A stretch of 64,000 bases of DNA, from positions 89,848 through 153,847 of the forward strand of contig JADJMG010000003.1 of NCBI GenBank assembly GCA_016709725.1, written 5' to 3'. Under the pieces are notes generated by a model. It was not told the DNA's origin. It saw only the letters and a list, made by a program, of their open reading frames with translations, and made no database searches. The position numbers were made by a program, and so were the translations under genes. The DNA is from Bacteroidota bacterium (GTDB taxonomy: Bacteria > Bacteroidota > Bacteroidia > AKYH767-A > OLB10). Below are positions 1-9,773 of this stretch, piece by piece; the stretch's first letter is position 1; each line of letters opens with the position of its first letter.

Positions 1-904
1 CACCCACCACTAAGGCAATGATCGTTGTGAAAGGATTTATTTTTACTTGATGTCCAACGATCAATGGCTCGAGTAACCATCCTTGAATTAATTGCACAAT
101 ACCATATACAACGATTATTCCTCCAAGCATTTGAACAGATGCACCTTGGCCAGCAGATACAAATACAGTGAGAAAAGTTCCTGTTAGATTTCCCACATAG
201 GGAACGATTTCAAGAAGTCCACAAAGTAGTGCAAAGAAAAGAGCATTTTTAACACCTAATATACTAAATCCAACCCCATACATTATCCATAAACATACAA
301 TCATTTTTGATAGACCAACTAAATATTGTTGTGAAATCAATGCAGCACTATAAATAACTTGCTCAATTTCTTTTTGATCAGATGGGGGTGTTAACTTTAA
401 TATGAATTGCTTGATATGACTGCGATAGAAAAGCAAACAGAAAAGATATACCAAGGTAAAAAGTAAATTAGTAAGGATGTAGGTAAATGAACCTACCAGG
501 GATTGAATAATATTTGAGTAGGAAGGTTGCTCCTCTTTTATGATCTGAAATTGTTCTTTTGCTGAAATATCTGAATGATTAAAAATATATTCCTGAATTC
601 GATCAATGATGGCTCTACTTTTTAGTTTTATTATTGGAAAGTCATTTGCCAGCGTAGCTATTTGCCAGCCAAGCAAGACGCTAATACCAGCGATTATTAT
701 CAATAATATAAGCACACAAATTAGTACAGCTAACCCTTTAGGTATTTTCTTTCCTTCCATCCATTTGCAAAGCGGAAAAAAGAGTGTTGCTAAAACTCCA
801 CCGATGGTAAGTGGCATTAGAATTTCTTTTGCATAATGTAATCCGGCAAAAACTAAAAACAGTATGAGTAATGTTTTTATTATAGATGATTTTGTGATTG
901 TCAT
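1..904 (-). CDS. AI-2E family transporter, C-terminus outside window
   Basis: Translating the minus strand from the ATG at 902-904 gives an open frame of about 300 residues that runs off the window edge. It starts with a membrane segment and has two close hydrophobic segments near residues 15-35 and 55-75. A soluble stretch follows, then a series of membrane segments in the second half. The motif GLLEIVPYVGNLTG is typical of the AI-2E/PerM (UPF0118) family, eight-helix inner-membrane proteins that export small molecules. Substrate cannot be told. The family call is confident, the transported compound is not. Confidence 0.88.
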   Translation of the reverse strand, partial: MTITKSSIIKTLLILFLVFAGLHYAKEILMPLTIGGVLATLFFPLCKWMEGKKIPKGLAVLICVLILLIIIAGISVLLGWQIATLANDFPIIKLKSRAIIDRIQEYIFNHSDISAKEQFQIIKEEQPSYSNIIQSLVGSFTYILTNLLFTLVYLFCLLFYRSHIKQFILKLTPPSDQKEIEQVIYSAALISQQYLVGLSKMIVCLWIMYGVGFSILGVKNALFFALLCGLLEIVPYVGNLTGTFLTVFVSAGQGASVQMLGGIIVVYGIVQLIQGWLLEPLIVGHQVKINPFTTIIALVVG

Positions 905-1067
905 TATTTTGAAATTTTAATTGCTTTGAGAGGGCAACATAGATTGTATTATTTACAGTTTGTATTCTTCTTATAAGGTTTCTATACCTTTAATGGGTTG
1001 AATGTATTTTGCGTCGCTTAAATTTTAATTTGGAATTCAAACCCGACGCTGGTGAGTTGTTTTAACT

Positions 1068-1793
1068 TTATAAATTAACGCCAAAGAGGTAGCCCACGAA
1101 TGCAGACAATCCCATGGCAAGTGTACCCCATACCGTAATTCTTAATATGGCTTTTCCAACTGTTGACCCCCCTGTTTTCGCAGCCATTGCTCCCAATAAA
1201 ATTAGAAATAATATGGTAGAACCATAAAGCCAATATTCCATGCCTTTAATGGGTGCGAAAAGTACAGTTAATAAGGGCAGAACACCACCTACAGTAAAAG
1301 CCGCTCCCGATGCCATAGCAGCTTGTATAGGATTGGCTTGACTAATCTCATTAATACCTAATTCGTCTCTAATGTGAGCACCTAATGCATCTTTTTCCGT
1401 AAGTTCAAGGGCCACTTGCATGGCAGTTTCTTTTTTTAGACCCCTTTTCTCATAGATTTGAGCCAATATATTTAGCTCTTCAACGGGCATTTCTTTTAGC
1501 TCTTGTATTTCTCGTTCAATGTCTGCTTTTTCGGTATCCGTTTGCGAACTCACAGAAACATATTCACCAGCAGCCATTGATAATGCACCTGCAACGAGTC
1601 CAGCTACCGTTGCTAAAACAATGGGTTCTCTGGCTGAACTTGCCGCTGCTACACCAATCGCCAGACTTGAAATCGATATAATACCATCATTCGCTCCCAA
1701 CACAGCAGCTCTTAACCAATTGCTCCTATGAATATAATGGTTGTCTAAATAATTGTCGATGGTTATCGTTTTCTTTAGTGGTGGCGTTGTCAT
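1068..1793 (-). CDS. VIT1/CCC1 family iron/manganese transporter
   Basis: About 241 residues from the preferred start at 1793. A longer frame reaches 1862, but its first 23 residues look unlike the family. The N-terminal half has LRAAVLGANDGIISISSLAIG and GALSMAAGEYVSVSSQTD, the first two helices of the VIT1/CCC1 family. A charged cytoplasmic section rich in Glu and Lys follows (the metal-binding region in plant VIT1), and three hydrophobic helices end the protein. Family members move Fe2+ or Mn2+ out of the cytosol. It stands alone, convergent with nothing nearby. Confidence 0.9.
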   Translation of the reverse strand: MTTPPLKKTITIDNYLDNHYIHRSNWLRAAVLGANDGIISISSLAIGVAAASSAREPIVLATVAGLVAGALSMAAGEYVSVSSQTDTEKADIEREIQELKEMPVEELNILAQIYEKRGLKKETAMQVALELTEKDALGAHIRDELGINEISQANPIQAAMASGAAFTVGGVLPLLTVLFAPIKGMEYWLYGSTILFLILLGAMAAKTGGSTVGKAILRITVWGTLAMGLSAFVGYLFGVNL

Positions 1794-2098
1794 TGGAGCA
1801 GAGTATAAAGGTTTATGTAAGCGAAGGTGGCGATTTTTTGTAAAACCAAACCTAGTTTGCAAAAATTTGTTTAATTATTACCTGACTCCTTTGTACCAAG
1901 CCGTGCTCGCTTATTATTTTAAAATTTCGTTTTGTGCAAATGGATGGCGAATATTTTGACCTTCGTTAAATTTTATATGTGTTTTTATGTAGAGTAGAAA
2001 GCATGGTTTAGATAACCTTAAATTATAGGCAAATTAATATTTCTTGAAAATATTTTTTGGAACTTTAAAATCTGAGCTAAGATTATTTGAACAATTAG

Positions 2099-3673
2099 TT
2101 AATCTGTAATTATGATTTTGTCTGTGAGGATTATTTTATCGTTATCAATTATCTGAATAAAATAAAGTCCGCTTGAAAGTTGATCGCGATTAATAATAGT
2201 GGATTGTCCAGAAATAGTTAAGTATTGCAGAACGAGTTCTCCATTTATGTTGTAAATATTTAATGTCGCACTTTTTAAAGACTGATTTAATTTCAGTGTA
2301 GAGTGATTAATGAATGGATTTGGAAAAAGTACATAGGAATAATTATTATTGTCGGTACTATTTATTCCGGTTGTCCCATTATTGAAATATCTAGCTAATG
2401 CAAAATCATATATTGTACCATCACTCGTTTGTCCAGCAACTACAATTTTTCCATCGGATTGAAGTGCTATTGCCTGAATAATATCATCAGAAATTGAGGA
2501 TCCTATGTTTGTAGTAACCTTACCATCACCGTCAAATGAATTATCTAGACTGCCATTGGTATTGTAACGAACGAGAGCAAAATTATTAAACGCATTCTGA
2601 CTATGTCCAGCAGCAATTATTTTTCCGTCAGGTTGTATTGCCAAGGCAAATGGCAGATCTTCTGCAGTTCCGATGGAAGTTGTGACTTTCCCATCAGTAT
2701 CAAAGGTGCTATCTAAGCTGCCATCAGTGTTATATCGAATTAATGCAAAATCGTACTTAGCAGCACCGTAAGTATAACCAGTTACTACAATTTTGCCATC
2801 GCTTTGTAATGCTGCAGCATACCCAGCATCGTCAGTGGATCCAATGGCCGTTGTAACAATTCCATCGTTGTCAAATGAATTATCTAAACTACCATCCGTG
2901 TTGAATCTTACAGCTGCAAAAACGCGAGTTGTAAAATCGAAGCTAAATCCTGCCACAACTATTTTTCCATCAGTCTGGATCATCACTGAGCGACATTCAT
3001 CCATTCCAGAAGCAATCGACAAAGAAACTATTCCATTACTATTAAATGTAGTATCTAAGCTACCATTTGTATTGTACCGTGTTACCGCAAAATCTCTTTG
3101 CCCACTTAAACTGTTTGTATTATATCCAGCGACAACAATTTTACCATTGCCTTGTATAGCAATTGCGAAAGCCCTATCATTAGTACTTTGTCCAAATGCC
3201 GTTGTAACTTTCCCGTCTGTATCAAAGGTAGTATCTAAACTTCCTGTTGTGTTGTATCGAGCCAAAGCAAAGTCATTTGAAGTTCCTGTGATGGAGGCAT
3301 ATCCTGCAGCAACAATTTTTCCATCATTTTGAATAGCTAAGGCATGAGCTCTATTGCCTGAAGTTCCTATGGCTGTATTCACAATGCCATCAGTGTTAAA
3401 AGTGCTATCTAAACTGCCGTTTGTGTTGTATCGTGTAATTGCAAATACATCTTGAGTACCATTATCGCTGTAACCTGCTACAACAATTTTGCCATCCGAT
3501 TGTATTGCGATGGATCTGCCAAATGCATCTGAACTCCCTATCGGTGTTGTAACAATCCCGTCGGTGTCGAAACTTAGATCTAATGATCCGGACTGTGCTA
3601 AAGATTGAAGTGGATTTGTCAATAATACATAGAATAAAATTGTTGATGCATAAATTGTAAAATATTTTTTCAT
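2099..3673 (-). CDS. Secreted delta-60 repeat protein with T9SS sorting domain
   Basis: 524 residues. A signal peptide ends near residue 26 (SLAQ). Roughly seven repeats of about 55-60 residues follow, each with a GSLDxxF-xDGxV core and a QxDGKIVVAG strand: this is the delta-60 repeat, expected to form a beta-propeller-like fold. The last 75 residues hold a type A T9SS sorting domain (YVLFPNPF, then GLYFIQI, ending in IITD), so the protein should cross the outer membrane through the T9SS. No enzymatic motif is seen. The DNA repeats in this stretch are explained by the protein repeats. Confidence 0.88.
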   Translation of the reverse strand: MKKYFTIYASTILFYVLLTNPLQSLAQSGSLDLSFDTDGIVTTPIGSSDAFGRSIAIQSDGKIVVAGYSDNGTQDVFAITRYNTNGSLDSTFNTDGIVNTAIGTSGNRAHALAIQNDGKIVAAGYASITGTSNDFALARYNTTGSLDTTFDTDGKVTTAFGQSTNDRAFAIAIQGNGKIVVAGYNTNSLSGQRDFAVTRYNTNGSLDTTFNSNGIVSLSIASGMDECRSVMIQTDGKIVVAGFSFDFTTRVFAAVRFNTDGSLDNSFDNDGIVTTAIGSTDDAGYAAALQSDGKIVVTGYTYGAAKYDFALIRYNTDGSLDSTFDTDGKVTTSIGTAEDLPFALAIQPDGKIIAAGHSQNAFNNFALVRYNTNGSLDNSFDGDGKVTTNIGSSISDDIIQAIALQSDGKIVVAGQTSDGTIYDFALARYFNNGTTGINSTDNNNYSYVLFPNPFINHSTLKLNQSLKSATLNIYNINGELVLQYLTISGQSTIINRDQLSSGLYFIQIIDNDKIILTDKIIITD

Positions 3674-3727
3674 GCTACAAATTATCTAATATTGTACAAC
3701 TTTTTGATATGTGTAAATTCGTCCATT

Positions 3728-4159
3728 CTATTTCATTTTCCCGTATTTAGATTCTAAAAATTTAATGGTTTCCTTAACTAGATTCTTAAGTTCCTGTTGG
3801 TCGATATCGGATAGCTTTTTAATGTAAATACAAGCTTTTCCCATTTTAAACTTTCCTAGATTTTTAAGGAGATGTGCATGTTGTGCACTTCCCGTATAGA
3901 CATAAAGGGAAAAGGCTGCTTTACGTGGTGAAAATCCAACCAATGGCCAATCTCCTTCTTGTGCGCTTTTTTCAGACTTGTAATGATAGCATCCAAATCC
4001 AATTATTGTTGGCCCCCACATTTTTGGTTCGTAACCTGTCCATTTTTGCAACATTTTTAAAAGTTCAAAACTATCTTCGCGTTTTTGTTCTGTGTCGGCA
4101 AATGAATTAATGAATTCATGTACATCTACATTGGTTTGTTTTGTTTTTATTGCTGCCAT
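3728..4159 (-). CDS. DUF1801 domain protein (YdhG-like)
   Basis: 143 residues, cytoplasmic, no signal. Features typical of DUF1801 are a central MWGPTIIGFGCYHYKSEKSAQEGDWPL-type block, here starting at about residue 57, followed by GFSPRKAAFSLYVY and a C-terminal GKACIYIKKLSDID helix-strand. The family has a small YdhG/YjbR-like fold of unknown function. Length is complete. A second, truncated DUF1801 relative lies at 9034-9219. Confidence 0.85.
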   Translation of the reverse strand: MAAIKTKQTNVDVHEFINSFADTEQKREDSFELLKMLQKWTGYEPKMWGPTIIGFGCYHYKSEKSAQEGDWPLVGFSPRKAAFSLYVYTGSAQHAHLLKNLGKFKMGKACIYIKKLSDIDQQELKNLVKETIKFLESKYGKMK

Positions 4160-4235
4160 AAATTGTAGATTTATGTAATATTTATTGTTAAGAATTTGTT
4201 GTGTAGGTTTTCAATTAATCGTCTTAACCGTAAAT

Positions 4236-5171
4236 TTAATTTATTAAATCTTTCATCCATTGTATCAACTCCACTTCATTTACGATCGACCACGAATGTG
4301 GATGTCTATCTCCATTTGAGCGATATCCTGTTTGAAAAGTTTGCATAAATTCGGCTTTATCATTACCCATTAAAACTAAACGATTAATGAGTTCTGCAGT
4401 TACTTCATAATTTGATCCATGAACAGTTTGGTTTCGATTTTTTATTCGCCATGCAATGTCAACGTCGTGGTAAGTTCGTACAGCAGTATTTTTTAAGTAT
4501 ATTTCGTTTTGACTATAATTTTTATTCATACTAAAGGCAGTAAGTTTTGCATAAGTAGAAATATGATCCCTGGGAATTCCATACTCGTTTCTTATATAGC
4601 CCATCGCTCTTTCTGCTTCTTCAACGGCTAATGCTGAGTAGTTGTTTTTTGCATTTTCTTCTAATTGCTCGTAGATTGTAAATATATCAATAGGTGAATC
4701 AACAGTAAAAACTCCTCTTGGTTGGATGGGGAATTTGTTAGGAAACTCATTGCAAAGTTCCACATATCTCAAGGCAATCATTCCTCCTGCTGAATAACCA
4801 CCAATAACAAAAGTGTTGCTCTTTACTTTGAAGCGTGTTAACACATCTTTAATAACGTTGGTTAATTTTAATTGAGTTATTGAGTCAGCATACAACTTGT
4901 TTCCTCCAGCATAAAAGATGGTTAGTATGTTATTCGCATACCCTTCATGGTGTAGTTTGGTTTCTGATGGACTATCTTCTGGTCGCTGTCCAAATCCAGC
5001 TAAAAGAACTAAAACACCAGCAATGCTGTCTGTGGAAGGTTCAACAGCATAATAGTGACCGCTGATGATGTCTTGGTTGTCAAGCACAACTTTATTCAAC
5101 GTTTGTGCTTTTGCAAGTTGGCAAAAAAGTAATATCGATGCCAATGCAAAAAGTTTTTTTGCTACTACCAT
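4236..5171 (-). CDS. Secreted alpha/beta hydrolase
   Basis: About 311 residues from the ATG at 5171, which starts directly on a signal peptide (MVVAKKLFALASILLFCQLAKAQ is cleaved after AKA). A start at 5207 is possible but adds 12 residues before the signal. The nucleophile elbow GGYSAGG (Ser) lies near residue 130, followed by an amphipathic helix. A C-terminal His in GDRHPHSW suits the catalytic histidine. It looks like an exported esterase or related hydrolase of Bacteroidota. Substrate unknown. Confidence 0.75.
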   Translation of the reverse strand: MVVAKKLFALASILLFCQLAKAQTLNKVVLDNQDIISGHYYAVEPSTDSIAGVLVLLAGFGQRPEDSPSETKLHHEGYANNILTIFYAGGNKLYADSITQLKLTNVIKDVLTRFKVKSNTFVIGGYSAGGMIALRYVELCNEFPNKFPIQPRGVFTVDSPIDIFTIYEQLEENAKNNYSALAVEEAERAMGYIRNEYGIPRDHISTYAKLTAFSMNKNYSQNEIYLKNTAVRTYHDVDIAWRIKNRNQTVHGSNYEVTAELINRLVLMGNDKAEFMQTFQTGYRSNGDRHPHSWSIVNEVELIQWMKDLIN

Positions 5172-5301
5172 ATTATTGTGATTTGTTTTTCTTAAGAATG
5201 CCAGCATTTAATAAATTTTAAAAGGAGAGCAAAACAAAGATAAAAAAGAAATCAAATCATGTAACACCGTTAAAACAATAGCGACTTTGTAGAGATTAGT
5301 A

Positions 5302-5886
5302 TTAGTTTTTAAAATCGAGATTGGTTGGTTCGGTGTTCTTTTCTTTACCAGTTGTTGGAACCGAACTATCAACAATCTCAAAATCTATTTTAGTAAACCA
5401 AATTTGTCCGGTTCCATTTAACAATGCACCATAGGTCATATTCGTAGCATTTTCTGGAATATCCAAAACAATTTCATAGGACTTCCATTCGGTTGTTCCT
5501 TTGATGGAGCGATCAGTTTTGCCATCGTGCATGTTGTCAAATGAAGCGGATTGTCTTGTGTTCGCTTGATCAACACGAAACCAAAAGCCAGCCCAACTCT
5601 TTACCTCTTTTGATTTCATTTGTCCCGTCATTCGAACTCGTTTACCTAGATATTTGGTGGGAGTGGAACTTTGCATGAGTGTCCCAAAACCTTTAATTTT
5701 TTTGTCAATTGATTTTATAGTCGCGGCATTGCTCCCGTCCGGCCCTGCACCTTTTTCAGTGATCATTTGATAACTCTTTGCCTGAGATCCTCCTTTGACC
5801 CATCCAGCTGGTACTTGTAAATCGAATGAAAGAAGGGTAAGTGTTGTTCCAAGTAGGAATATACTTTTAAAAATATTTCTTTTCAT
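5302..5886 (-). CDS. Secreted beta-sandwich-like protein, function unknown
   Basis: 194 residues with a signal peptide of about 22 residues. The mature part starts PAGWVKGGS and has a YxMITEKGAGPDGSNAATI segment, then strands with GKRVRMTGQMKS and WAGFWFRVDQ. This order resembles the jelly-roll ligand-binding domains found alone or attached to regulators and hydrolases. No catalytic residues are recognised. The tail after residue 175 is polar and probably flexible. Naming a ligand would be guesswork. Confidence 0.6.
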   Translation of the reverse strand: MKRNIFKSIFLLGTTLTLLSFDLQVPAGWVKGGSQAKSYQMITEKGAGPDGSNAATIKSIDKKIKGFGTLMQSSTPTKYLGKRVRMTGQMKSKEVKSWAGFWFRVDQANTRQSASFDNMHDGKTDRSIKGTTEWKSYEIVLDIPENATNMTYGALLNGTGQIWFTKIDFEIVDSSVPTTGKEKNTEPTNLDFKN

Positions 5887-5994
5887 GAGTTTGATTTTTC
5901 AGAGTTAGTTATTGGGGAACGGATGTATAACGGTTTGCCTGATTGTGAAGATGAATTTTATTATTGAACTAAATGCAATGTACATGATTCAAAT

Positions 5995-6579
5995 TTATGG
6001 CAAATGCTTTGGTTTTTGCTGTTTAGCGGCAAGCTCAACTATTTCATTTATTCTATTTAGTCTAGTCTCTGGTCGTTTGGCCATGACCACCCATTGTAGA
6101 ATGGCTTTTTTATTTGATTTGCTCAAACTTAAAAAGTATTCTTTAGAGCCTTTCTTCGCTTTAAATTTACTTTCAAGGTCTTTGGGTATAATGAGTTCTT
6201 CCACTTCGTCTAAAAGTGTTCATGAGCCATTCTCCTTCGCAATTTCAACACACTTGATTCCAGCATCAGTCATTAAACCTTTTGCAGCGAGTTGTAGAAT
6301 TTTCTCTTTGTTAATTTTTGACCAAGTACTGTTCGCTTTTCGTTTGCTAAAAAATTGATGTGATGTTTCGGAATCTATCTTTATTTTCTTACTGTCTATC
6401 CATCCAAAGCAAAGTGCAATTTCCACTGACTCACTCCAAGAGAGAGAAAATTTATTGGATGCTTTAGTATAAAATACAAGCCATACCGCTTGCTTCGACA
6501 GATGATTTTTTTCTAACCATTTTCTCCAAGCGAGAAGGCTTTTTGGATAAAATACTTCTACTTCCATTTTGTCACTCAT
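5995..6579 (-). pseudogene. YdeI/OmpD-associated family gene with in-frame TGA
   Basis: The reading frame from 6579 to 5995 encodes about 194 residues of a YdeI/OmpD-associated protein, interrupted once by a TGA at 6220-6222. Upstream of the stop are the family motifs LLAWRKWLEKNH and ALCFGWIDSKK. Downstream in the same frame come LLDEVEELIIPKDLE and the C-terminal RPETRLNRINEIVELAA helix. A Trp codon (TGG) is expected at the stop position, since homologues commonly read GSW there, so a single G-to-A change explains the break. TGA is used as a normal stop elsewhere in the window, so recoding is unlikely. Confidence 0.8.
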
Positions 6580-6649
6580 CTCTGTTATAGAAAGGCAGAT
6601 TAATATCCTTTAAGAATTGAGTTTGTTGTAAGAAGAGTAAAAAAATGAT

Positions 6650-7432
6650 TTATAAATAACGATTGTCGACGAGCCATTTCACAATGCGTTTTACTACTTC
6701 CAAATTGCGATCGCCCATCAGTACTTTCACATTTCTTTCTTTGGATGGAGTGGGTACCGCTCTTTTTAAATTATCTTTCATTGTAGTTATTTCGCAAACT
6801 TGAGAATCGTTTCCTTCTTTAAAATTAACTTTCGCTACCATCAATCCACTGGGTAATGAAATTTCATAATAGTCTACATTGCTTCCATTGGGAGTTACGT
6901 CACGATAATTTCCTATCAATTTGCTTTGTTGTTCAATAGTACCAGCTTCACGAAAATCAAGAGGCCATGAACGGTCGCGCTGCACAAGTACGTATTCAAC
7001 TTTGGCAGCTGGTGCTGCTTTGCCATTGCGAGCAATAAACGTGAACAAAGCATCTTTATCTAACGAGTCATTTTTTATGATTCCACCATTTCCTATCAAC
7101 TTGGCTAATGATTTTGCAGTTCCAAGCTTTGAAAGTTTAAAATAGCCATCCTTATCCAACCCTACAAACGATAGCTTGTAATAATAGCTCATATTGTCAT
7201 CCTTACTTTCTGGATACTCACTTGCATAGGCCGCCACAATCATCAGCTCGTTCTTCATATTATAAATCTCAAAATCATTTACCATGCCCATCGTACCTTT
7301 ACTGTCCATACTTTTTATGGTAGCAATAGGTTGATCGTCAATTTGGATTTGGTTGTCTTTGTACGAAGCTTTTTGTGCCTGAAGCGTCACGACCTGTAGT
7401 GTCAGGATTATTAATAAAATGTATTTTTTCAT
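6650..7432 (-). CDS. Secreted hypothetical protein
   Basis: 260 residues with a clear signal peptide (MKKYILLIILTLQVVTLQAQ). The mature part is mixed alpha/beta without recognised motifs. It has a KLIGNGGI/KLIGNYRD pair of similar segments near residues 110 and 190, perhaps a weak internal repeat. The tail NVKVLMGDRNLEVVKRIVKWLVDNRYL is probably helical. It has its own intergenic spaces on both sides. Function not recognised. Confidence 0.65.
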   Translation of the reverse strand: MKKYILLIILTLQVVTLQAQKASYKDNQIQIDDQPIATIKSMDSKGTMGMVNDFEIYNMKNELMIVAAYASEYPESKDDNMSYYYKLSFVGLDKDGYFKLSKLGTAKSLAKLIGNGGIIKNDSLDKDALFTFIARNGKAAPAAKVEYVLVQRDRSWPLDFREAGTIEQQSKLIGNYRDVTPNGSNVDYYEISLPSGLMVAKVNFKEGNDSQVCEITTMKDNLKRAVPTPSKERNVKVLMGDRNLEVVKRIVKWLVDNRYL

Positions 7433-7685
7433 GATGTTGTGTTTTATAAGAGTACAAGGTATTAACTTTTTATTTATGGAATAGTAATCTATCCATTTAT
7501 TTTAGCTGAATTTGATCGAAAGGGAACAGATAAAGGTTAAAAGAGCCTTTTTGGTCATATTTACCAAGAAATAGATATATGTCCACTGGTTAGTAGATGT
7601 TTTGGCTATTTTCTTTTAGGTGATGTGTTTAATTTAGTTTAGAGAAATAATAGCCAACTAATGCGATTCAGTTAGAATGCGTAGC

Positions 7686-8243
7686 TTACTTTTTCTGAGT
7701 AAATGAGTTTAGAATTTTTTCTCCTGTGTTGACAAATTTGAAAAATTGGTCTGTCTCACATGTAAAGGTTAGGACAAGAGCTTTGTCATCAATCACCCGA
7801 TAGTATTGTTCAAATTTTAGATGGAAGATGCCTTGGTCGCCAGAATATATTATTTTGTGAAATTCTTCACTTTCTTTTTTTACTCTTGTGCTTTCAATTA
7901 ATGTTGAATTCGTCAACATTGTTTTTATTTGACCTTCTGAAATTTCGACGTACTTGTCAAGGTCAATATTTTGTCCAGTTAAATCCTGCATCAATAGATT
8001 AACATTTTCTTTAAATTTATCTTCATCGTTTTCCAATGGAGAAAAAATAATGAAACTTGTTCCCATTTGTCCACTTTGATTCAGTTCCCAAGTCGAAGGA
8101 TATTGAATAGAAAATTTTGACTGGTCTAGTGTTTTCCACTCGATAATTTCCTGTTGAGAATTTTTTCCAGATTCTTGATTCGCGGTTGTCTGACCAAATG
8201 CAACAAGAGATGGAAACAGTAAAAGTACTATTAATTTTGTCAT
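7686..8243 (-). CDS. Secreted PsbP/DcrB-fold-like protein
   Basis: 185 residues. A signal peptide ends at about residue 18 (LVAFGQ). The mature protein has FSIQYPSTWELNQSG, an opening strand typical of PsbP- and DcrB-like folds, then MGTSFIIFSPLE and a final helix TGEKILNSFTQKK. Proteins like this are often lipoproteins or periplasmic factors of unknown function in Bacteroidota. The fold assignment is from pattern only. Confidence 0.65.
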   Translation of the reverse strand: MTKLIVLLLFPSLVAFGQTTANQESGKNSQQEIIEWKTLDQSKFSIQYPSTWELNQSGQMGTSFIIFSPLENDEDKFKENVNLLMQDLTGQNIDLDKYVEISEGQIKTMLTNSTLIESTRVKKESEEFHKIIYSGDQGIFHLKFEQYYRVIDDKALVLTFTCETDQFFKFVNTGEKILNSFTQKK

Positions 8244-8362
8244 AGGATTGGTTTAAAAATAGCGTAGGCTTTTGCATTTTTGAGATGTGTATAGTCGTTA
8301 AAATTTGATTTCTTTATTGTTAAAGGTATTGAATCTTAAAAGATGTTTCTCAGATAGTCTTT

Positions 8363-8824
8363 TTATAAAACCATTTTCGCTAATTCGTTTTCAAGTTTGT
8401 CAAAATTTTCTTCGTTTTTGTCAACCACAAACGGTTTTAATTTTCTGCACTCTTCTGGGGTATCAAATAGCATCTTAAAAACAAGTTTTGTCTTGTCTGT
8501 TAATATTTCTTCAAAGGTAGCAACTACTTGAAAAAGTGGTTTTGAAATACGTTGCCAAGCGATAAGTGAAGGCTCTTCAATTTTTATAAATTCACATTCA
8601 TTAACATAATTTCCTTTGTCAGGACCGTGCATGATGAAACTCCATTTTCCGCCTACTTGAAAATCAAATTCATTAAAAGTATTAGTAAACCCTGCTGGAC
8701 CCCACCAATTTTTTAAATGGTTTGGATTAGACCAAGCACGAAAAATAAGTTCTCTTGGTGAGTTAAATATTCTTGAACTTACAATTTCACTGTCAGGAGT
8801 TGTAATCGTAATTTCTGTTGCCAT
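8363..8824 (-). CDS. SRPBCC (AHSA1-like) domain protein
   Basis: 153 residues covering a complete START-like SRPBCC domain of the Hsp90-activator (AHSA1) type. Visible signatures are FNSPRELIFRAWSNPNHLKNWWGP at residues 21-44, FDFQVGGKWSFIMHGPDG-like strands, and the middle strand EPSLIAWQRI. These domains bind hydrophobic ligands, and actual ligands are seldom known. Two further SRPBCC genes lie at 9273-9773 and 15484-15912. Confidence 0.88.
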   Translation of the reverse strand: MATEITITTPDSEIVSSRIFNSPRELIFRAWSNPNHLKNWWGPAGFTNTFNEFDFQVGGKWSFIMHGPDKGNYVNECEFIKIEEPSLIAWQRISKPLFQVVATFEEILTDKTKLVFKMLFDTPEECRKLKPFVVDKNEENFDKLENELAKMVL

Positions 8825-9033
8825 TGGTGGTGTTCTGCAATTATATATCTGCTTATTTTAATTCGCACTGTTGGTTATGTCTCTTGCGAAAGTAAAGCAG
8901 TAATTATATTTTCGCTCGACTAATGTACAAAAAGTATTGAATCACAAAAGGGTTGAGCTTTGTTTATTAATTCATATTTGCAGTTTGTGTTTTATTGCAT
9001 TGCATGTTCAGTTGAAATTAATCCACTATTGAC

Positions 9034-9219
9034 TCACTTCAAATCCATACCAATATTAGGATTGGAAACCGTTTTCCCTTTCTCGTCTTTACCATCCAAA
9101 AACCATAGTTTACATGCTGGTTTTAATTCCAAAATGATGCGATGCAATTCTTGCATGTCGCTTCGTTTGGATTCAGGTTGACTAGCTATATACTCTTTAA
9201 TTTGTGCTTTTACGTTCAT
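9034..9219 (-). pseudogene. Truncated DUF1801 protein
   Basis: Only 61 residues. The N-terminal half of a DUF1801 protein is clear: ELHRIILELKPACKLWFLDGKDEKGKTVSNPNIG. Family members continue from that NPNIGYG motif for another 70-80 residues, but here the frame ends four codons later, and no matching continuation is visible in other frames before the next gene. I read it as a truncated remnant. Confidence 0.65.
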
Positions 9220-9272
9220 GACTGATTTTATACAGGTATGAGAATAGTAATGATTCTTTTATATTTTAAGAA

Positions 9273-9773
9273 TCAAGATTGATTTTGCGAAGCTAACAGG
9301 TTATCCAGATTTGTCAAACTCATCTTGAATCCTTCTTTAAAGCCCATTTCAATCATCTTTTCTAGACGGGCAAGTGATTCATTGTAAATAGTAATTCGCA
9401 CTATTGTCTTTCCGTCCTGTTCACTAAAAGTGTAATCCCAATCTGAACCGGGTAATTCAGGGTTTTCATCTTTGTCCGCAAAAGCATTGCTCATTTTGAA
9501 ATTGGTTTTTGGACTGATGGAGGTGTATTTCTGAATCGACCAACGTTCCTGTCCTTCCGGGCTTACCATGGCATAAAATCTTCGACCACCTACCTTGAAA
9601 TCCATAAATTTTGTCTTTGCTTTCCAAGGCTTAGGCGCCACCCAAAGATCTAGAATTTCAGGTTTGGTGAATGCATCCCATACCAAAGAAAGCTCGGCAT
9701 CAAATTCTCTCGTAATGAATACTGTTTTTGATGCTTTGTCAACAGTTAATTCAAAGTGCAAGTTGTTTTCCAT
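9273..9773 (-). CDS. SRPBCC (AHSA1-like) protein coupled to ArsR-type regulator
   Basis: 166 residues with a full AHSA1-like SRPBCC domain: FDAELSLVWDAFTKPEILDLWVAPKPW near residue 25, FKVGGRRFYAMVSPEG, and the C-terminal helix GFKEGFKMSLTNLDNLL. The start overlaps the upstream ArsR-type regulator gene by 28 nt in another frame, so the pair is probably translationally coupled. ArsR-SRPBCC pairs are common in bacteria, with the regulator likely controlling the pair. Confidence 0.9.
   Translation of the reverse strand: MENNLHFELTVDKASKTVFITREFDAELSLVWDAFTKPEILDLWVAPKPWKAKTKFMDFKVGGRRFYAMVSPEGQERWSIQKYTSISPKTNFKMSNAFADKDENPELPGSDWDYTFSEQDGKTIVRITIYNESLARLEKMIEMGFKEGFKMSLTNLDNLLASQNQS

Noticed and set aside
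2400..3600. Regular repeats that could be taken for a tandem repeat or CRISPR array
   Set aside because: They follow the delta-60 protein repeat in frame, vary at third codon positions and have no constant repeat with unique spacers.
6220..6222. TGA read as Trp (alternative code)
   Set aside because: TGA serves as a true stop in other genes, for example at 47530, and no other in-frame TGA was found in an intact gene.
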